Numbered from the stretch's first letter, positions 1 to 4,241 are shown. The stretch is DNA of 7,342 nucleotides from Candidatus Pacearchaeota archaeon (GCA_002686195.1 NZAS01000068.1:5174-12515); one strand, 5' to 3'. Translations and numbers: made by a program. The notes: generated from the letters alone by a model not told the origin.

Positions 1-1
1 G

Positions 2-79
2 GAAGGGGATTTCTACCCAGTGAGGGTGGTCGCCCTGGTAAAGGGTGGACCCTTTGAGGTCGTCACGGTTGACTCATGA
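2..79 (+). CDS. C-terminal fragment of array unit 0 (paralogous mini-protein)
   Basis: This reading frame is open from the left edge and ends at TGA 77-79; only 25 codons are visible, so the start lies outside the window. The tail reads G-G-P-F-E-V-V-T-V-D-S. The F-E-V-V segment sits where the following genes have L-E-V-I-S-E, so it is probably the last strand of another family member. Its stop overlaps the next start by 4 bases (ATGA, 76-79). This differs from the 14-base overlap at most later junctions and matches the looser junction seen before unit 14. Function unknown. Confidence 0.6.
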   Translation, partial: EGDFYPVRVVALVKGGPFEVVTVDS

Positions 80-282
80 CAGTGGGTGACATCGTACGAG
101 TCAAAGGCACTCCCGAAGACAGCCATATGAGTGGATCAGTCTGGCCTGAATGCTATGGGCAGATCGGAATCGTCGTCCAAGAGGCACATCGATGTTACGT
201 TCCTGCCATGAAGATTATGGTCCTGGGCGAGGTTGCTGAGTTCGACTGGGATGAGCTGGAGGTGATCAGTGAATGTCGGTGA
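76..282 (+). CDS. Array unit 1: small SH3-like-barrel candidate
   Basis: Function not recognised. The 68-residue product starts M-T-V-G-D-I-V, has a hydrophobic strand G-I-V-V at residues 31-34, a second strand around K-I-M-V-L (46-50), and ends L-E-V-I-S-E-C-R. This order (VGD turn, GIVV strand, later strand, LEV strand) is the family signature and resembles small SH3-like barrels such as the KOW, DUF1918 and DUF2158 types; that fold is an inference. The start is ATG 76 in an ATGA overlap with unit 0. The nearest GAGG (56-59) is 16 bases upstream, so translation is probably coupled to unit 0 rather than driven by its own site. Confidence 0.85.
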   Translation: MTVGDIVRVKGTPEDSHMSGSVWPECYGQIGIVVQEAHRCYVPAMKIMVLGEVAEFDWDELEVISECR

Positions 283-457
283 CTTGGTCAGTGAGCGAGT
301 TGGGCTGCGTCGAGCGACCGGTCTTGTTCTGGCCAGCTGGTTGGAAACACAGTCAGGGATTGGCATAGAAGAACAGAGGTTCGAGGTCCTTTGGGCTGGC
401 GGCGTGATAGGCGAGCACATTGAGGCTCAACTGGAGAAGGCAAATGAAAGTCGGTGA
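269..457 (+). CDS. Array unit 2: small SH3-like-barrel candidate
   Basis: The product has 62 residues and begins M-N-V-G-D-L-V. Core strands are T-G-L-V-L-A at 17-22 and F-E-V-L-W-A-G-G at 38-45. The C-terminus is L-E-K-A-N-E-S-R instead of LEVISESR. Start chosen: GTG 269, because it puts VGDLV at residues 3-7 as in the paralogues and lies 6 bases after GGAGG (258-262). An ATG at 273 is in another frame and gives no family match. It overlaps unit 1 by 14 bases. The altered C-terminus matches a changed junction, where the next unit starts with ATG instead of GTG. Function unknown. Confidence 0.85.
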   Translation: MNVGDLVSERVGLRRATGLVLASWLETQSGIGIEEQRFEVLWAGGVIGEHIEAQLEKANESR

Positions 458-611
458 TTTGGTGATAGTGGTTCCCGGAACGGGAGACAGTGACGAAGAC
501 ACTGGTATTATTGTTGCTCCCACTATGACTGGTCTGTGGATGGTGTTGATTGATAGTGTTGTCCATCAGCTGCTTGAAAGAGAGTTGGAGGTTGTCTGTG
601 AAAGCGGGTGA
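444..611 (+). CDS. Array unit 3: small SH3-like-barrel candidate
   Basis: At 55 residues this is the shortest complete unit. It reads M-K-V-G-D-L-V-I-V-V, then an acidic turn (G-D-S-D-E-D-T, 14-20), G-I-I-V at 21-24, L-W-M-V-L-I-D at 31-37 and L-E-V-V-C-E-S-G at the end. The frame is open further upstream to ATG 420, but ATG 444 is chosen because it restores the family N-terminus, the 14-base overlap with unit 2, and a purine-rich site (GGAGAAGG, 433-440) at usual spacing. It keeps only the barrel core, so it may be the minimal version of the fold. Function unknown. Confidence 0.85.
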   Translation: MKVGDLVIVVPGTGDSDEDTGIIVAPTMTGLWMVLIDSVVHQLLERELEVVCESG

Positions 612-807
612 TCTGGTCAGATTCATCGGATCTCACCGTGGGTCGGACCCAGGTCTTCTTGTTTCCATAGGTCGAACTGGATGGTGTGATATTCTCATTT
701 CCCAGGGTGTCGTAAATTGGCCAACAGTACAGCTAGAGGTGATCAGTGAGGTGGGGAAACTGAAGCCACCCATAACATGTAGCCCGAGTGTGTCTGTGGT
801 ATACTAG
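598..807 (+). CDS. Array unit 4: last unit of the first operon, extended tail
   Basis: The product is 69 residues: M-K-A-G-D-L-V-R-F, then P-G-L-L-V at 18-22, C-D-I-L-I at 30-34 and L-E-V-I-S-E at 46-51. Unlike its siblings it runs on for 18 more residues (V-G-K-L-K-P-P onwards). Start GTG 598 follows GGAGG (587-591) by 6 bases and gives the 14-base overlap. An upstream in-frame codon at 550 would add residues found in no paralogue. The stop TAG 805-807 overlaps the -10 box of the next promoter. After EVISE the usual restart (GTG 746) hits a stop within six codons, so the tail is probably read-through of a decayed junction. Confidence 0.85.
   Translation: MKAGDLVRFIGSHRGSDPGLLVSIGRTGWCDILISQGVVNWPTVQLEVISEVGKLKPPITCSPSVSVVY
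777..805 (+). promoter_or_regulatory. Promoter for array units 5-14
   Basis: The -35-like element is ATGTAG (777-782), preceded by C. A 17-base spacer follows, then -10 TATACT (800-805) preceded by TGG as an extended -10. It is one of eight window promoters with the same geometry; its box differs from the GTGYAR consensus at the first position. Predicted transcription starts near 812, giving a leader of about 14 bases before GTG 826. The -10 is flanked by an imperfect inverted repeat (TGTGGTA 795-801 with TAACACA 808-814, 6 of 7 pairs). Assignment is from sequence pattern only. Confidence 0.75.
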
Positions 808-813
808 TAACAC

Positions 814-820
814 AAGGAGG
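814..820 (+). promoter_or_regulatory. Shine-Dalgarno site of unit 5
   Basis: AAGGAGG lies 5 bases before GTG 826 and fixes that GTG as the start. It falls almost at the predicted 5' end of the mRNA, as in several other leaders of this window. Confidence 0.85.
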
Positions 821-825
821 CAACG

Positions 826-1035
826 GTGGAGCAAGGTGACCTGGTAAAATGGAGCTGGAACCTGGCTGCCGACAGCTGGGAGGATACGGTCTTTACCGGC
901 GTTGTGATTGGCTCTCGATGGGCGAAGACAGACCGGGAGAAGGTCAACATCTTCAAGATGCTTGCCAGTGATGGCACACTTGTGGAGGTCCGGGAGGATG
1001 AACCCACACTGAAGGTGATCAGTGAAAGTCGGTGA
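826..1035 (+). CDS. Array unit 5: first unit of the second operon
   Basis: The 69-residue product begins M-E-Q-G-D-L-V-K-W, keeping G-D-L-V but not the K-V before it, as expected where the start is not constrained by an upstream overlapping gene. Core strands are F-T-G-V-V-I-G at 23-29 and V-N-I-F-K-M-L at 40-46; the end is L-K-V-I-S-E-S-R. GTG 826 is fixed by AAGGAGG 5 bases upstream. It is the only array unit in the window with its own visible promoter, so it heads the run to unit 14. Function unknown; the fold is inferred as SH3-like. Confidence 0.88.
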   Translation: MEQGDLVKWSWNLAADSWEDTVFTGVVIGSRWAKTDREKVNIFKMLASDGTLVEVREDEPTLKVISESR

Positions 1036-1198
1036 CCTGGTATTAATGAAGAGGGGTTACTCAGAACCTGGATTGATAATGGAGCTCGACGTACCAAAGG
1101 ATCGGGATAGAATCTATTGGGTCTGTGTTTTCTGGCCAGATTACGGGATCTCAACAGAAAAGAAAAGAGATCTAGAGGTGATCAGTGAGAGTAGGTGA
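1022..1198 (+). CDS. Array unit 6: small SH3-like-barrel candidate
   Basis: This 58-residue gene was found by following the junction pattern. It reads M-K-V-G-D-L-V-L-M-K, P-G-L-I-M-E at 16-21, Y-W-V-C-V-F-W at 32-38 and L-E-V-I-S-E-S-R at the end. Start GTG 1022 follows AAGG (1012-1015) by 6 bases and overlaps unit 5 by 14 bases; stop is TGA 1196-1198. The W-V-C-V-F-W strand is more aromatic than in its neighbours, so the variable middle may carry binding specificity (inference). An annotation pipeline with a 60-residue cutoff would miss this gene. Confidence 0.85.
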   Translation: MKVGDLVLMKRGYSEPGLIMELDVPKDRDRIYWVCVFWPDYGISTEKKRDLEVISESR

Positions 1199-1397
1199 CC
1201 TTGTAATGTTCTGTGATGGATTCACTGATGTGGAGCCTGTTCTTATCATTGAAACATGCTACGACTGTGCGTCTGGATACGGTGCGATAGAAATGGAAGA
1301 CATTGAAGTTGCGCTCGTCATGAATGATTCTGGACAGCACTGGGTACCGTTCGATAATCTTGTTGAGCTTGACGAGGTGATCAGTGAAAGCCGGTGA
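1185..1397 (+). CDS. Array unit 7: small SH3-like-barrel candidate
   Basis: The product is 70 residues: M-R-V-G-D-L-V-M-F-C, then P-V-L-I-I-E at 18-23, an acidic stretch (I-E-M-E-D-I-E, 35-41), V-A-L-V-M-N-D at 42-48 and D-E-V-I-S-E-S-R. Three cysteines (10, 25, 28) are present, but their arrangement is not that of a zinc site. GTG 1185 lies 6 bases after GAGG (1175-1178), with the 14-base overlap. The lysine usually at position 2 is arginine because the overlap here reads GTGAGAGTA. Function unknown. Confidence 0.87.
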   Translation: MRVGDLVMFCDGFTDVEPVLIIETCYDCASGYGAIEMEDIEVALVMNDSGQHWVPFDNLVELDEVISESR

Positions 1398-1575
1398 CAT
1401 AGTAAGGTTCAAAGAAGGGATCCGCGCTCGCGCGGATCTGTGGGGCATTGTCATCGATGATAGTCCTTATCCCCCAGCTAGCTTTCTTGATATAAAAGTT
1501 CGTGTGATGTGGCAAAATAAAAACATCAGTCTGGTTCAAAAGGCGCGGCTCGAGGTGATCAGTGAAGGTGGGTGA
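1384..1575 (+). CDS. Array unit 8: mini-protein with an internal mRNA hairpin
   Basis: The 63-residue product reads M-K-A-G-D-I-V-R-F-K, W-G-I-V-I-D-D at 20-26, I-K-V-R-V-M-W at 37-43 and L-E-V-I-S-E-G-G at the end. GTG 1384 follows GAGG (1374-1377) by 6 bases, with the 14-base overlap. Codons 12 to 19 contain an 8-base-pair GC-rich inverted repeat (1419-1438) that should fold in the mRNA about 35 bases after the start codon. It encodes the variable loop I-R-A-R-A-D, where protein constraint seems low. Function unknown. Confidence 0.87.
   Translation: MKAGDIVRFKEGIRARADLWGIVIDDSPYPPASFLDIKVRVMWQNKNISLVQKARLEVISEGG
1419..1438 (+). repeat. GC-rich hairpin inside unit 8
   Basis: GATCCGCG (1419-1426) and CGCGGATC (1431-1438) form a perfect 8-base-pair stem around a CTCG tetraloop. 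No T-run follows, so it is not a standard terminator. It could mark an mRNA processing site, slow ribosomes or stabilise the transcript. That is inference; chance is possible. Confidence 0.5.
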
Positions 1576-1750
1576 CCTTGTCTGCTACGCACACGATCGT
1601 GAGTGTCGAGGTCTTATCCTGGAACGACATGTGATCAGCGGGGACGTCCTCGTCCTGTGGTGTGATTCCGTCGGAGAGAAGTATGATACTGATCGCAGGA
1701 CGTGGCATGCAGAGCATCACAATGTGGAGGTGATTAGTGAAAGCCGGTAA
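1562..1750 (+). CDS. Array unit 9: small SH3-like-barrel candidate, TAA stop
   Basis: The 62 residues run M-K-V-G-D-L-V-C-Y-A, R-G-L-I-L-E at 16-21, D-V-L-V-L-W at 28-33, a charged histidine-rich stretch (T-W-H-A-E-H-H, 47-53) and V-E-V-I-S-E-S-R. Start GTG 1562 follows GAGG (1552-1555) by 6 bases. Among the ten standard junctions its stop is TAA rather than TGA. Because the stop is shared with the next unit's G-D codons, the change turns that aspartate into asparagine, giving G-N-L-V in unit 10. Function unknown. Confidence 0.87.
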   Translation: MKVGDLVCYAHDRECRGLILERHVISGDVLVLWCDSVGEKYDTDRRTWHAEHHNVEVISESR

Positions 1751-1907
1751 TCTGGTGAAGCATCGGAGTAGTGCCGGTTTTGGAACCGTTGTTGACATTG
1801 ACGGACTGCGCCATCAGCTCAAGATAGTCCTCGTTATGTGGGCCGACCAGAGAGGTACTAAGTATGAGCCCGTTAACGAACTGAAGGTGATGAATGAAAG
1901 TCGGTGA
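1737..1907 (+). CDS. Array unit 10: short mini-protein with GNLV start
   Basis: This 56-residue gene follows from the junction pattern: GTG 1737 lies 6 bases after GGAGG (1726-1730) and the stop is TGA 1905-1907. The product reads M-K-A-G-N-L-V-K-H, F-G-T-V-V-D-I at 15-21, I-V-L-V-M-W-A at 30-36 and L-K-V-M-N-E-S-R. The asparagine at position 5 is unique among the units and comes from the TAA stop of unit 9. The terminal V-M-N-E replaces V-I-S-E because the next start is ATG. Function unknown. Confidence 0.85.
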   Translation: MKAGNLVKHRSSAGFGTVVDIDGLRHQLKIVLVMWADQRGTKYEPVNELKVMNESR

Positions 1908-2097
1908 TTTGATAGTACATGACTTCCACGGCAACGAACTTGGAAGGATTCCCGCCAGCAAACAAATCGGTATCATTACTCACGTGAGCCTGTGTCCATC
2001 TTGGGCAATCTCTTCTTCGGTCGTCTCGGTTCTCTTTGAAGATGGTGAGTATGATGTTGATGGGTGCGATTGTGAGGTGATCAGTGAAGGTCGGTGA
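1894..2097 (+). CDS. Array unit 11: small SH3-like-barrel candidate
   Basis: The product has 67 residues: M-K-V-G-D-L-I-V-H-D, I-G-I-I-T-H-V at 25-31, S-V-L-F-E-D-G-E-Y at 45-53 and C-E-V-I-S-E-G-R. Start ATG 1894 follows AAGG (1884-1887) by 6 bases in the 14-base overlap. This is one of two standard junctions with ATG instead of GTG; the other starts unit 3. It has an acidic second half (E-D-G-E-Y-D-V-D-G-C-D). Function unknown. Confidence 0.88.
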   Translation: MKVGDLIVHDFHGNELGRIPASKQIGIITHVSLCPSWAISSSVVSVLFEDGEYDVDGCDCEVISEGR

Positions 2098-2296
2098 TCT
2101 GGTAAACTTCTACACAAGAGCCGATGCCTGGCAGGGATTCTACACAGACGCCAGTCCGGGTATCATCATTGGTGTAACTGATCTGAAGGCGGAAAACATT
2201 GTTGCTGATGTCTACTGGAGGAACGGTACCATCACCCGCGAGCACAGCTCGTTTCTACAGCCGCTGGAGGACGAAGATGAAGCACGAGGTACTTAG
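2084..2296 (+). CDS. Array unit 12: mini-protein with a remodelled C-terminus
   Basis: The 70 residues begin M-K-V-G-D-L-V-N-F-Y, with P-G-I-I-I-G-V at 25-31 and A-D-V-Y-W-R-N-G at 41-48. The end is L-Q-P-L-E-D-E-D-E-A-R-G-T, not LEVISE. The sequence GAGGTACTTAGC at 2285-2296 encodes E-V-L-S, but in the frame of the next gene rather than this one, which suggests that a small indel put the old C-terminus out of frame. Start GTG 2084 follows GAGG (2074-2077) by 6 bases; stop is TAG 2294-2296. Function unknown. Confidence 0.87.
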   Translation: MKVGDLVNFYTRADAWQGFYTDASPGIIIGVTDLKAENIVADVYWRNGTITREHSSFLQPLEDEDEARGT

Positions 2297-2492
2297 CTTA
2301 GGGCTCGGTGATCTGGTCATCATGAAAAACTGCGATGACACTTTGGGTATTGTTGTCGATCTTGAGGGAGCAATCCCGCATCGTCCGAACTCACGTAATC
2401 GGGTAGGCATCCTTCGGGTAGGCATCCTGTGGTCAGATGGAGATGGAGTTGACTACGAGCCTGGTGCCTGGCTCGAGGTGGTGTCTGAGTGA
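2277..2492 (+). CDS. Array unit 13: mini-protein with an N-terminal extension
   Basis: The product is 71 residues: M-K-H-E-V-L-S-L-G-L, then G-D-L-V at 11-14, L-G-I-V-V-D at 23-28, V-G-I-L-R-V-G-I-L-W-S-D-G at 43-55 and L-E-V-V-S-E at the end. ATG 2277 follows GGAGG (2266-2270) by 6 bases and overlaps unit 12 by 20 bases. The extra eight N-terminal residues include E-V-L-S, the likely relic of the upstream unit's C-terminus. A 15-base tandem duplication (2400-2429) produced the repeated V-G-I-L. In-frame codons further upstream lack a binding site. Function unknown. Confidence 0.82.
   Translation: MKHEVLSLGLGDLVIMKNCDDTLGIVVDLEGAIPHRPNSRNRVGILRVGILWSDGDGVDYEPGAWLEVVSE
2400..2429 (+). repeat. 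15-base tandem duplication in unit 13
   Basis: CGGGTAGGCATCCTT (2400-2414) is followed directly by CGGGTAGGCATCCTG (2415-2429), 14 of 15 identical. It keeps the frame and duplicates R-V-G-I-L in the protein, lengthening a predicted strand or loop. Confidence 0.85.
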
Positions 2493-2494
2493 TT

Positions 2495-2722
2495 ATGAGG
2501 GTGGGTGACATGGTGCGCATTCGACATGATGCGTGCGTTGCACCGGTGTGGGTCGGTGTTGTCGGCCTGATCGTAGAGATCGAGCAGGACTTTGGCGAGG
2601 AGGTGTTGGTCTACCATTCTGTGCGAAATGGGTGCCGACCTTGCCTCTGGTGGGGAACCCAGAGTCTATCGATTATCAGCCGCAAGTCATCCGCGTGTAG
2701 GGTGAGAAAAGGTAAGGTATAA
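2495..2722 (+). CDS. Array unit 14: last unit, divergent basic tail
   Basis: The product is 75 residues from ATG 2495: M-R-V-G-D-M-V-R-I-R, V-V-G-L-I-V-E-I at 22-29, E-V-L-V-Y at 36-40, L-W-W-G at 51-54, L-S-I-I-S-R at 58-63 and a basic tail R-V-R-K-G-K-V. ATG is chosen because it restores the family N-terminus; GTG 2489, in a GTGA overlap, would add two residues and is possible. GAGG lies 16 bases before the ATG, as at the unit 0/1 junction. The stop TAA (2720-2722) sits inside the -10 box of the next promoter. As in unit 4, the terminal unit lacks the restart motif. Confidence 0.82.
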   Translation: MRVGDMVRIRHDACVAPVWVGVVGLIVEIEQDFGEEVLVYHSVRNGCRPCLWWGTQSLSIISRKSSACRVRKGKV

Positions 2723-2723
2723 T
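2695..2723 (+). promoter_or_regulatory. Promoter for the 201-residue coiled-coil gene
   Basis: GTGTAG (2695-2700), preceded by C, is followed by a 17-base spacer and TATAAT (2718-2723). There is no extended -10 TG. The stretch 2713-2731 is identical over 19 bases to 3351-3369 at the ATPase promoter, so these two form a subclass. Predicted transcription starts near 2730, about 18 bases before ATG 2748. Confidence 0.75.
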
Positions 2724-2747
2724 AAGGAAGTAAGGAGCCAACCCCCC

Positions 2748-3353
2748 ATGAATGATTCACGCAAGGAAGAGATAGTACGGGATCTGCTTGTCAAGCGACC
2801 TCTCTCAGACTACAGCAATGAGGAGCTGTTCGACCTGAACCTCCATAGTGAGTATGACTGCCGACGGTACGTCACAAAAATCTTCTACCCAGGATATCCC
2901 TCCCTGACCTCAGGTCAGAAGGGCGGACTGTCTCGGAAAACCAACCGCCTGTGGCGGCGGATCTACGATGGCTACTTTGATGTGAGGACCCGAGGAGGTA
3001 GGGGAATCTACCTGGTCAACAAGGGATATGGGTGCGACCTTGGACACCTCTTCGCCCAGGACAAGCAGGAGGCTGAGTCTCTGGCAAAGCTGCTGTTTGG
3101 CTGCCTGGTGGATGAGGGAAGCTACAGCAACATTCGGATCACGTTTATTCGACTCGGCAGCTTGCACGAGCTCAAGGCTTTCAACCGAAAGATCGTTGAT
3201 AATCTCAAGAAGGAGATCCAGGGTGCTAAGGACTCGATCATCCACTATCAGGAGAGGATGGCGCAGAGACAGAATCGACTCGACGCTCTCAACGCGGTTG
3301 AATCAAGTATCCTGGCCTCGGCACTCACAGACGTGCAACCCGAGAAAACCTAA
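2748..3353 (+). CDS. Hypothetical protein with C-terminal coiled coil
   Basis: Function not recognised. The product has 201 residues. Residues 1-30 are charged and probably helical (E-E-L-F-D-L-N-L). Residues 55-90 are rich in arginine, lysine and glycine (G-Q-K-G-G-L-S-R-K, R-G-G-R-G-I-Y-L), compatible with nucleic-acid contact, which is inference. Residues 138-188 form a long amphipathic helix (L-K-A-F-N-R-K-I-V-D-N-L-K-K-E-I) ending in a typical coiled-coil pattern. No signal peptide or membrane segment is seen. ATG 2748 follows TAAGGAG (2731-2737) by 10 bases. It has its own promoter, and its 3' end contains the -35 element of the ATPase gene downstream, so the two are adjacent but separately promoted. 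Confidence 0.9.
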   Translation: MNDSRKEEIVRDLLVKRPLSDYSNEELFDLNLHSEYDCRRYVTKIFYPGYPSLTSGQKGGLSRKTNRLWRRIYDGYFDVRTRGGRGIYLVNKGYGCDLGHLFAQDKQEAESLAKLLFGCLVDEGSYSNIRITFIRLGSLHELKAFNRKIVDNLKKEIQGAKDSIIHYQERMAQRQNRLDALNAVESSILASALTDVQPEKT

Positions 3354-3361
3354 GGTATAAT
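3333..3361 (+). promoter_or_regulatory. Promoter for the RadA-like ATPase gene
   Basis: GTGCAA (3333-3338), preceded by C, lies inside the end of the upstream gene as its Val196 and Gln197 codons. A 17-base spacer leads to TATAAT (3356-3361). Predicted transcription starts near 3368, which gives a leader of about 46 bases, the longest in the window. Confidence 0.75.
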
Positions 3362-3367
3362 AAGGAA

Positions 3368-3387
3368 GTCGCCAGGTTGCTGGCGGC
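3368..3387 (+). promoter_or_regulatory. 5' leader hairpin of the ATPase mRNA
   Basis: GTCGCCAG (3368-3375), loop GTTG, and CTGGCGGC (3380-3387) form an 8-base-pair stem with one G-T pair. It starts almost at the predicted first transcribed base. A 5' terminal stem-loop is known to protect bacterial mRNAs from 5'-end-dependent decay; that role here is inference. The ribosome site (AAAGG 3401-3405) stays outside the stem. Confidence 0.6.
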
Positions 3388-3413
3388 GAAACCCCCAAAC
3401 AAAGGTAATGTAG

Positions 3414-4163
3414 ATGAAACTCGCTACACGTACTGATGGCATTGATCGAGGAACAAACATCCTCAAGGTTGAGGTGCCAAAGGAACTGAGAACCCGGATT
3501 CGTACCGGAATCTCTCACATGGATGACGCACTCGGCGGACGAGGCTTCACCCCATCGATGGTCACACTGTTCACCGGAACTCCGGGTGCAGGTAAGACTA
3601 CACTCATGCTGGAGACGGCGAATGCTCTCACCGGGAAGGGAGCTGCGGTTCTCTTCAACACCGCTGAGGAATCCCTATTCCAGCTCAAGATGACGGTGGA
3701 GAGGCTCCGGCTTCGACACGGTTTCATCGCCGGGCAGGATGTCATGGTGCCGGACCTTCTGGACCACTGTGACGAGATTCGAGCGGCCAATCCGAAGAAG
3801 CCCTTCTTCCTGATCGTGGACTCCCTGCAGACCCTGAATGATGGGAAGTACGGAGCAAACCAGATGAACTCGAAAAGTGCTCAACGGTCTCTGGCGGCGA
3901 TCACCGACTACTGCAAGGCACACTTCGTCAATGCCATCATCATCGGGCAGGTCACCAAGTCGGGTACCATGGCAGGTGCCAACGTGCTCAAGCACATGGT
4001 GGATGCCTACCTCACACTGGACGTTGAACGCAAGGACCAGGACCTCCTGGGATGTCGGGTTCTCCAGACTGAGAAGAATCGTTTCGGTGGCGCTGGTCAC
4101 ATCTTTTTCCTCGCTCTTCGAGAGAACGGCTTCATGGAGGTATCCCGGGTTTCGGTGTCCTAA
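3414..4163 (+). CDS. RadA/Sms-like RecA-fold ATPase, core domain only
   Basis: The 249-residue product has a Walker A motif G-T-P-G-A-G-K-T at 55-62, a RadA-type segment N-T-A-E-E-S at 82-87, a Walker B strand F-F-L-I-V-D-S at 131-137, and the K-N-R-F-G motif at 221-225 that is the hallmark of bacterial RadA. RadA helps process recombination intermediates by ATP-driven motor activity on branched DNA. The usual RadA is about 450 residues, with an N-terminal four-cysteine zinc finger and a C-terminal Lon-like domain; both are absent here, so only the motor remains. In a phage it plausibly serves recombination or replication in the cytoplasm. A DnaB-type helicase is less likely given KNRFG. ATG 3414 follows AAAGG by 8 bases. 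A terminator follows directly. Confidence 0.9.
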   Translation: MKLATRTDGIDRGTNILKVEVPKELRTRIRTGISHMDDALGGRGFTPSMVTLFTGTPGAGKTTLMLETANALTGKGAAVLFNTAEESLFQLKMTVERLRLRHGFIAGQDVMVPDLLDHCDEIRAANPKKPFFLIVDSLQTLNDGKYGANQMNSKSAQRSLAAITDYCKAHFVNAIIIGQVTKSGTMAGANVLKHMVDAYLTLDVERKDQDLLGCRVLQTEKNRFGGAGHIFFLALRENGFMEVSRVSVS

Positions 4164-4172
4164 GGACATCGC

Positions 4173-4224
4173 GGTCGGTCGGGTGGGATACCTTCCCTCT
4201 GGGTTGGACCCGACCGACCATTTT
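4173..4224 (+). terminator. Rho-independent terminator after the ATPase gene
   Basis: GGTCGGTCGGGT (4173-4184) and ACCCGACCGACC (4208-4219) are perfect 12-base arms around a 23-base loop, which may itself fold (GGGA with TCCC). A short T-run (4221-4224) follows. The stem begins 10 bases after the ATPase stop. The T-run is short and then C-rich, so some read-through is expected. That fits the lack of a promoter for the next gene. Confidence 0.75.
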
Positions 4225-4241
4225 CCCCGGAAGAGATAGAT

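Larger units (their letters stand above)
258..2098 (+). repeat. Dispersed junction repeat (about 25 bases, ten full copies)
   Basis: A conserved block marks each standard gene-to-gene boundary. It is GAGG or AAGG, six bases (mostly TGATCA), a start codon, and then AAAGTCGGTGAC or a close variant. Copies surround the starts at 269, 444, 598, 1022, 1185, 1384, 1562, 1737, 1894 and 2084. A decayed copy occurs at 736-763, and divergent forms precede units 1, 13 and 14. The block codes for E-V-I-S-E-S-R-stop in one frame and M-K-V-G-D in the next. In its best copies GGAGGTGATC is a 10-base perfect complement to the conserved bacterial 16S rRNA 3' tail. It is coding DNA, not a CRISPR repeat. Confidence 0.9.

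Noticed and set aside
1629..1645. A junction-like GTGATCAGC inside unit 9, as if two units had fused
   Set aside because: No ribosome site precedes it, no start of a VGDLV frame follows, and the match is short. Coincidence is more likely.
264..2083. Repeated TGATCA as restriction or methylation sites
   Set aside because: The repeats are fully explained by the ribosome-site extension (GAGGTGATC) followed by the start codon.
258..2098. Regularly spaced direct repeats, as in a CRISPR array
   Set aside because: The repeats are 155 to 200 bases apart, uneven, and coding on both sides. They are explained by overlapping starts and stops, and no cas gene is seen.
3028..3360. A 110-codon + frame inside the coiled-coil gene, and a similar one at 3877-4239
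   Set aside because: Both lie in alternate frames of well-supported genes, lack ribosome sites and give low-complexity arginine- and serine-rich products.
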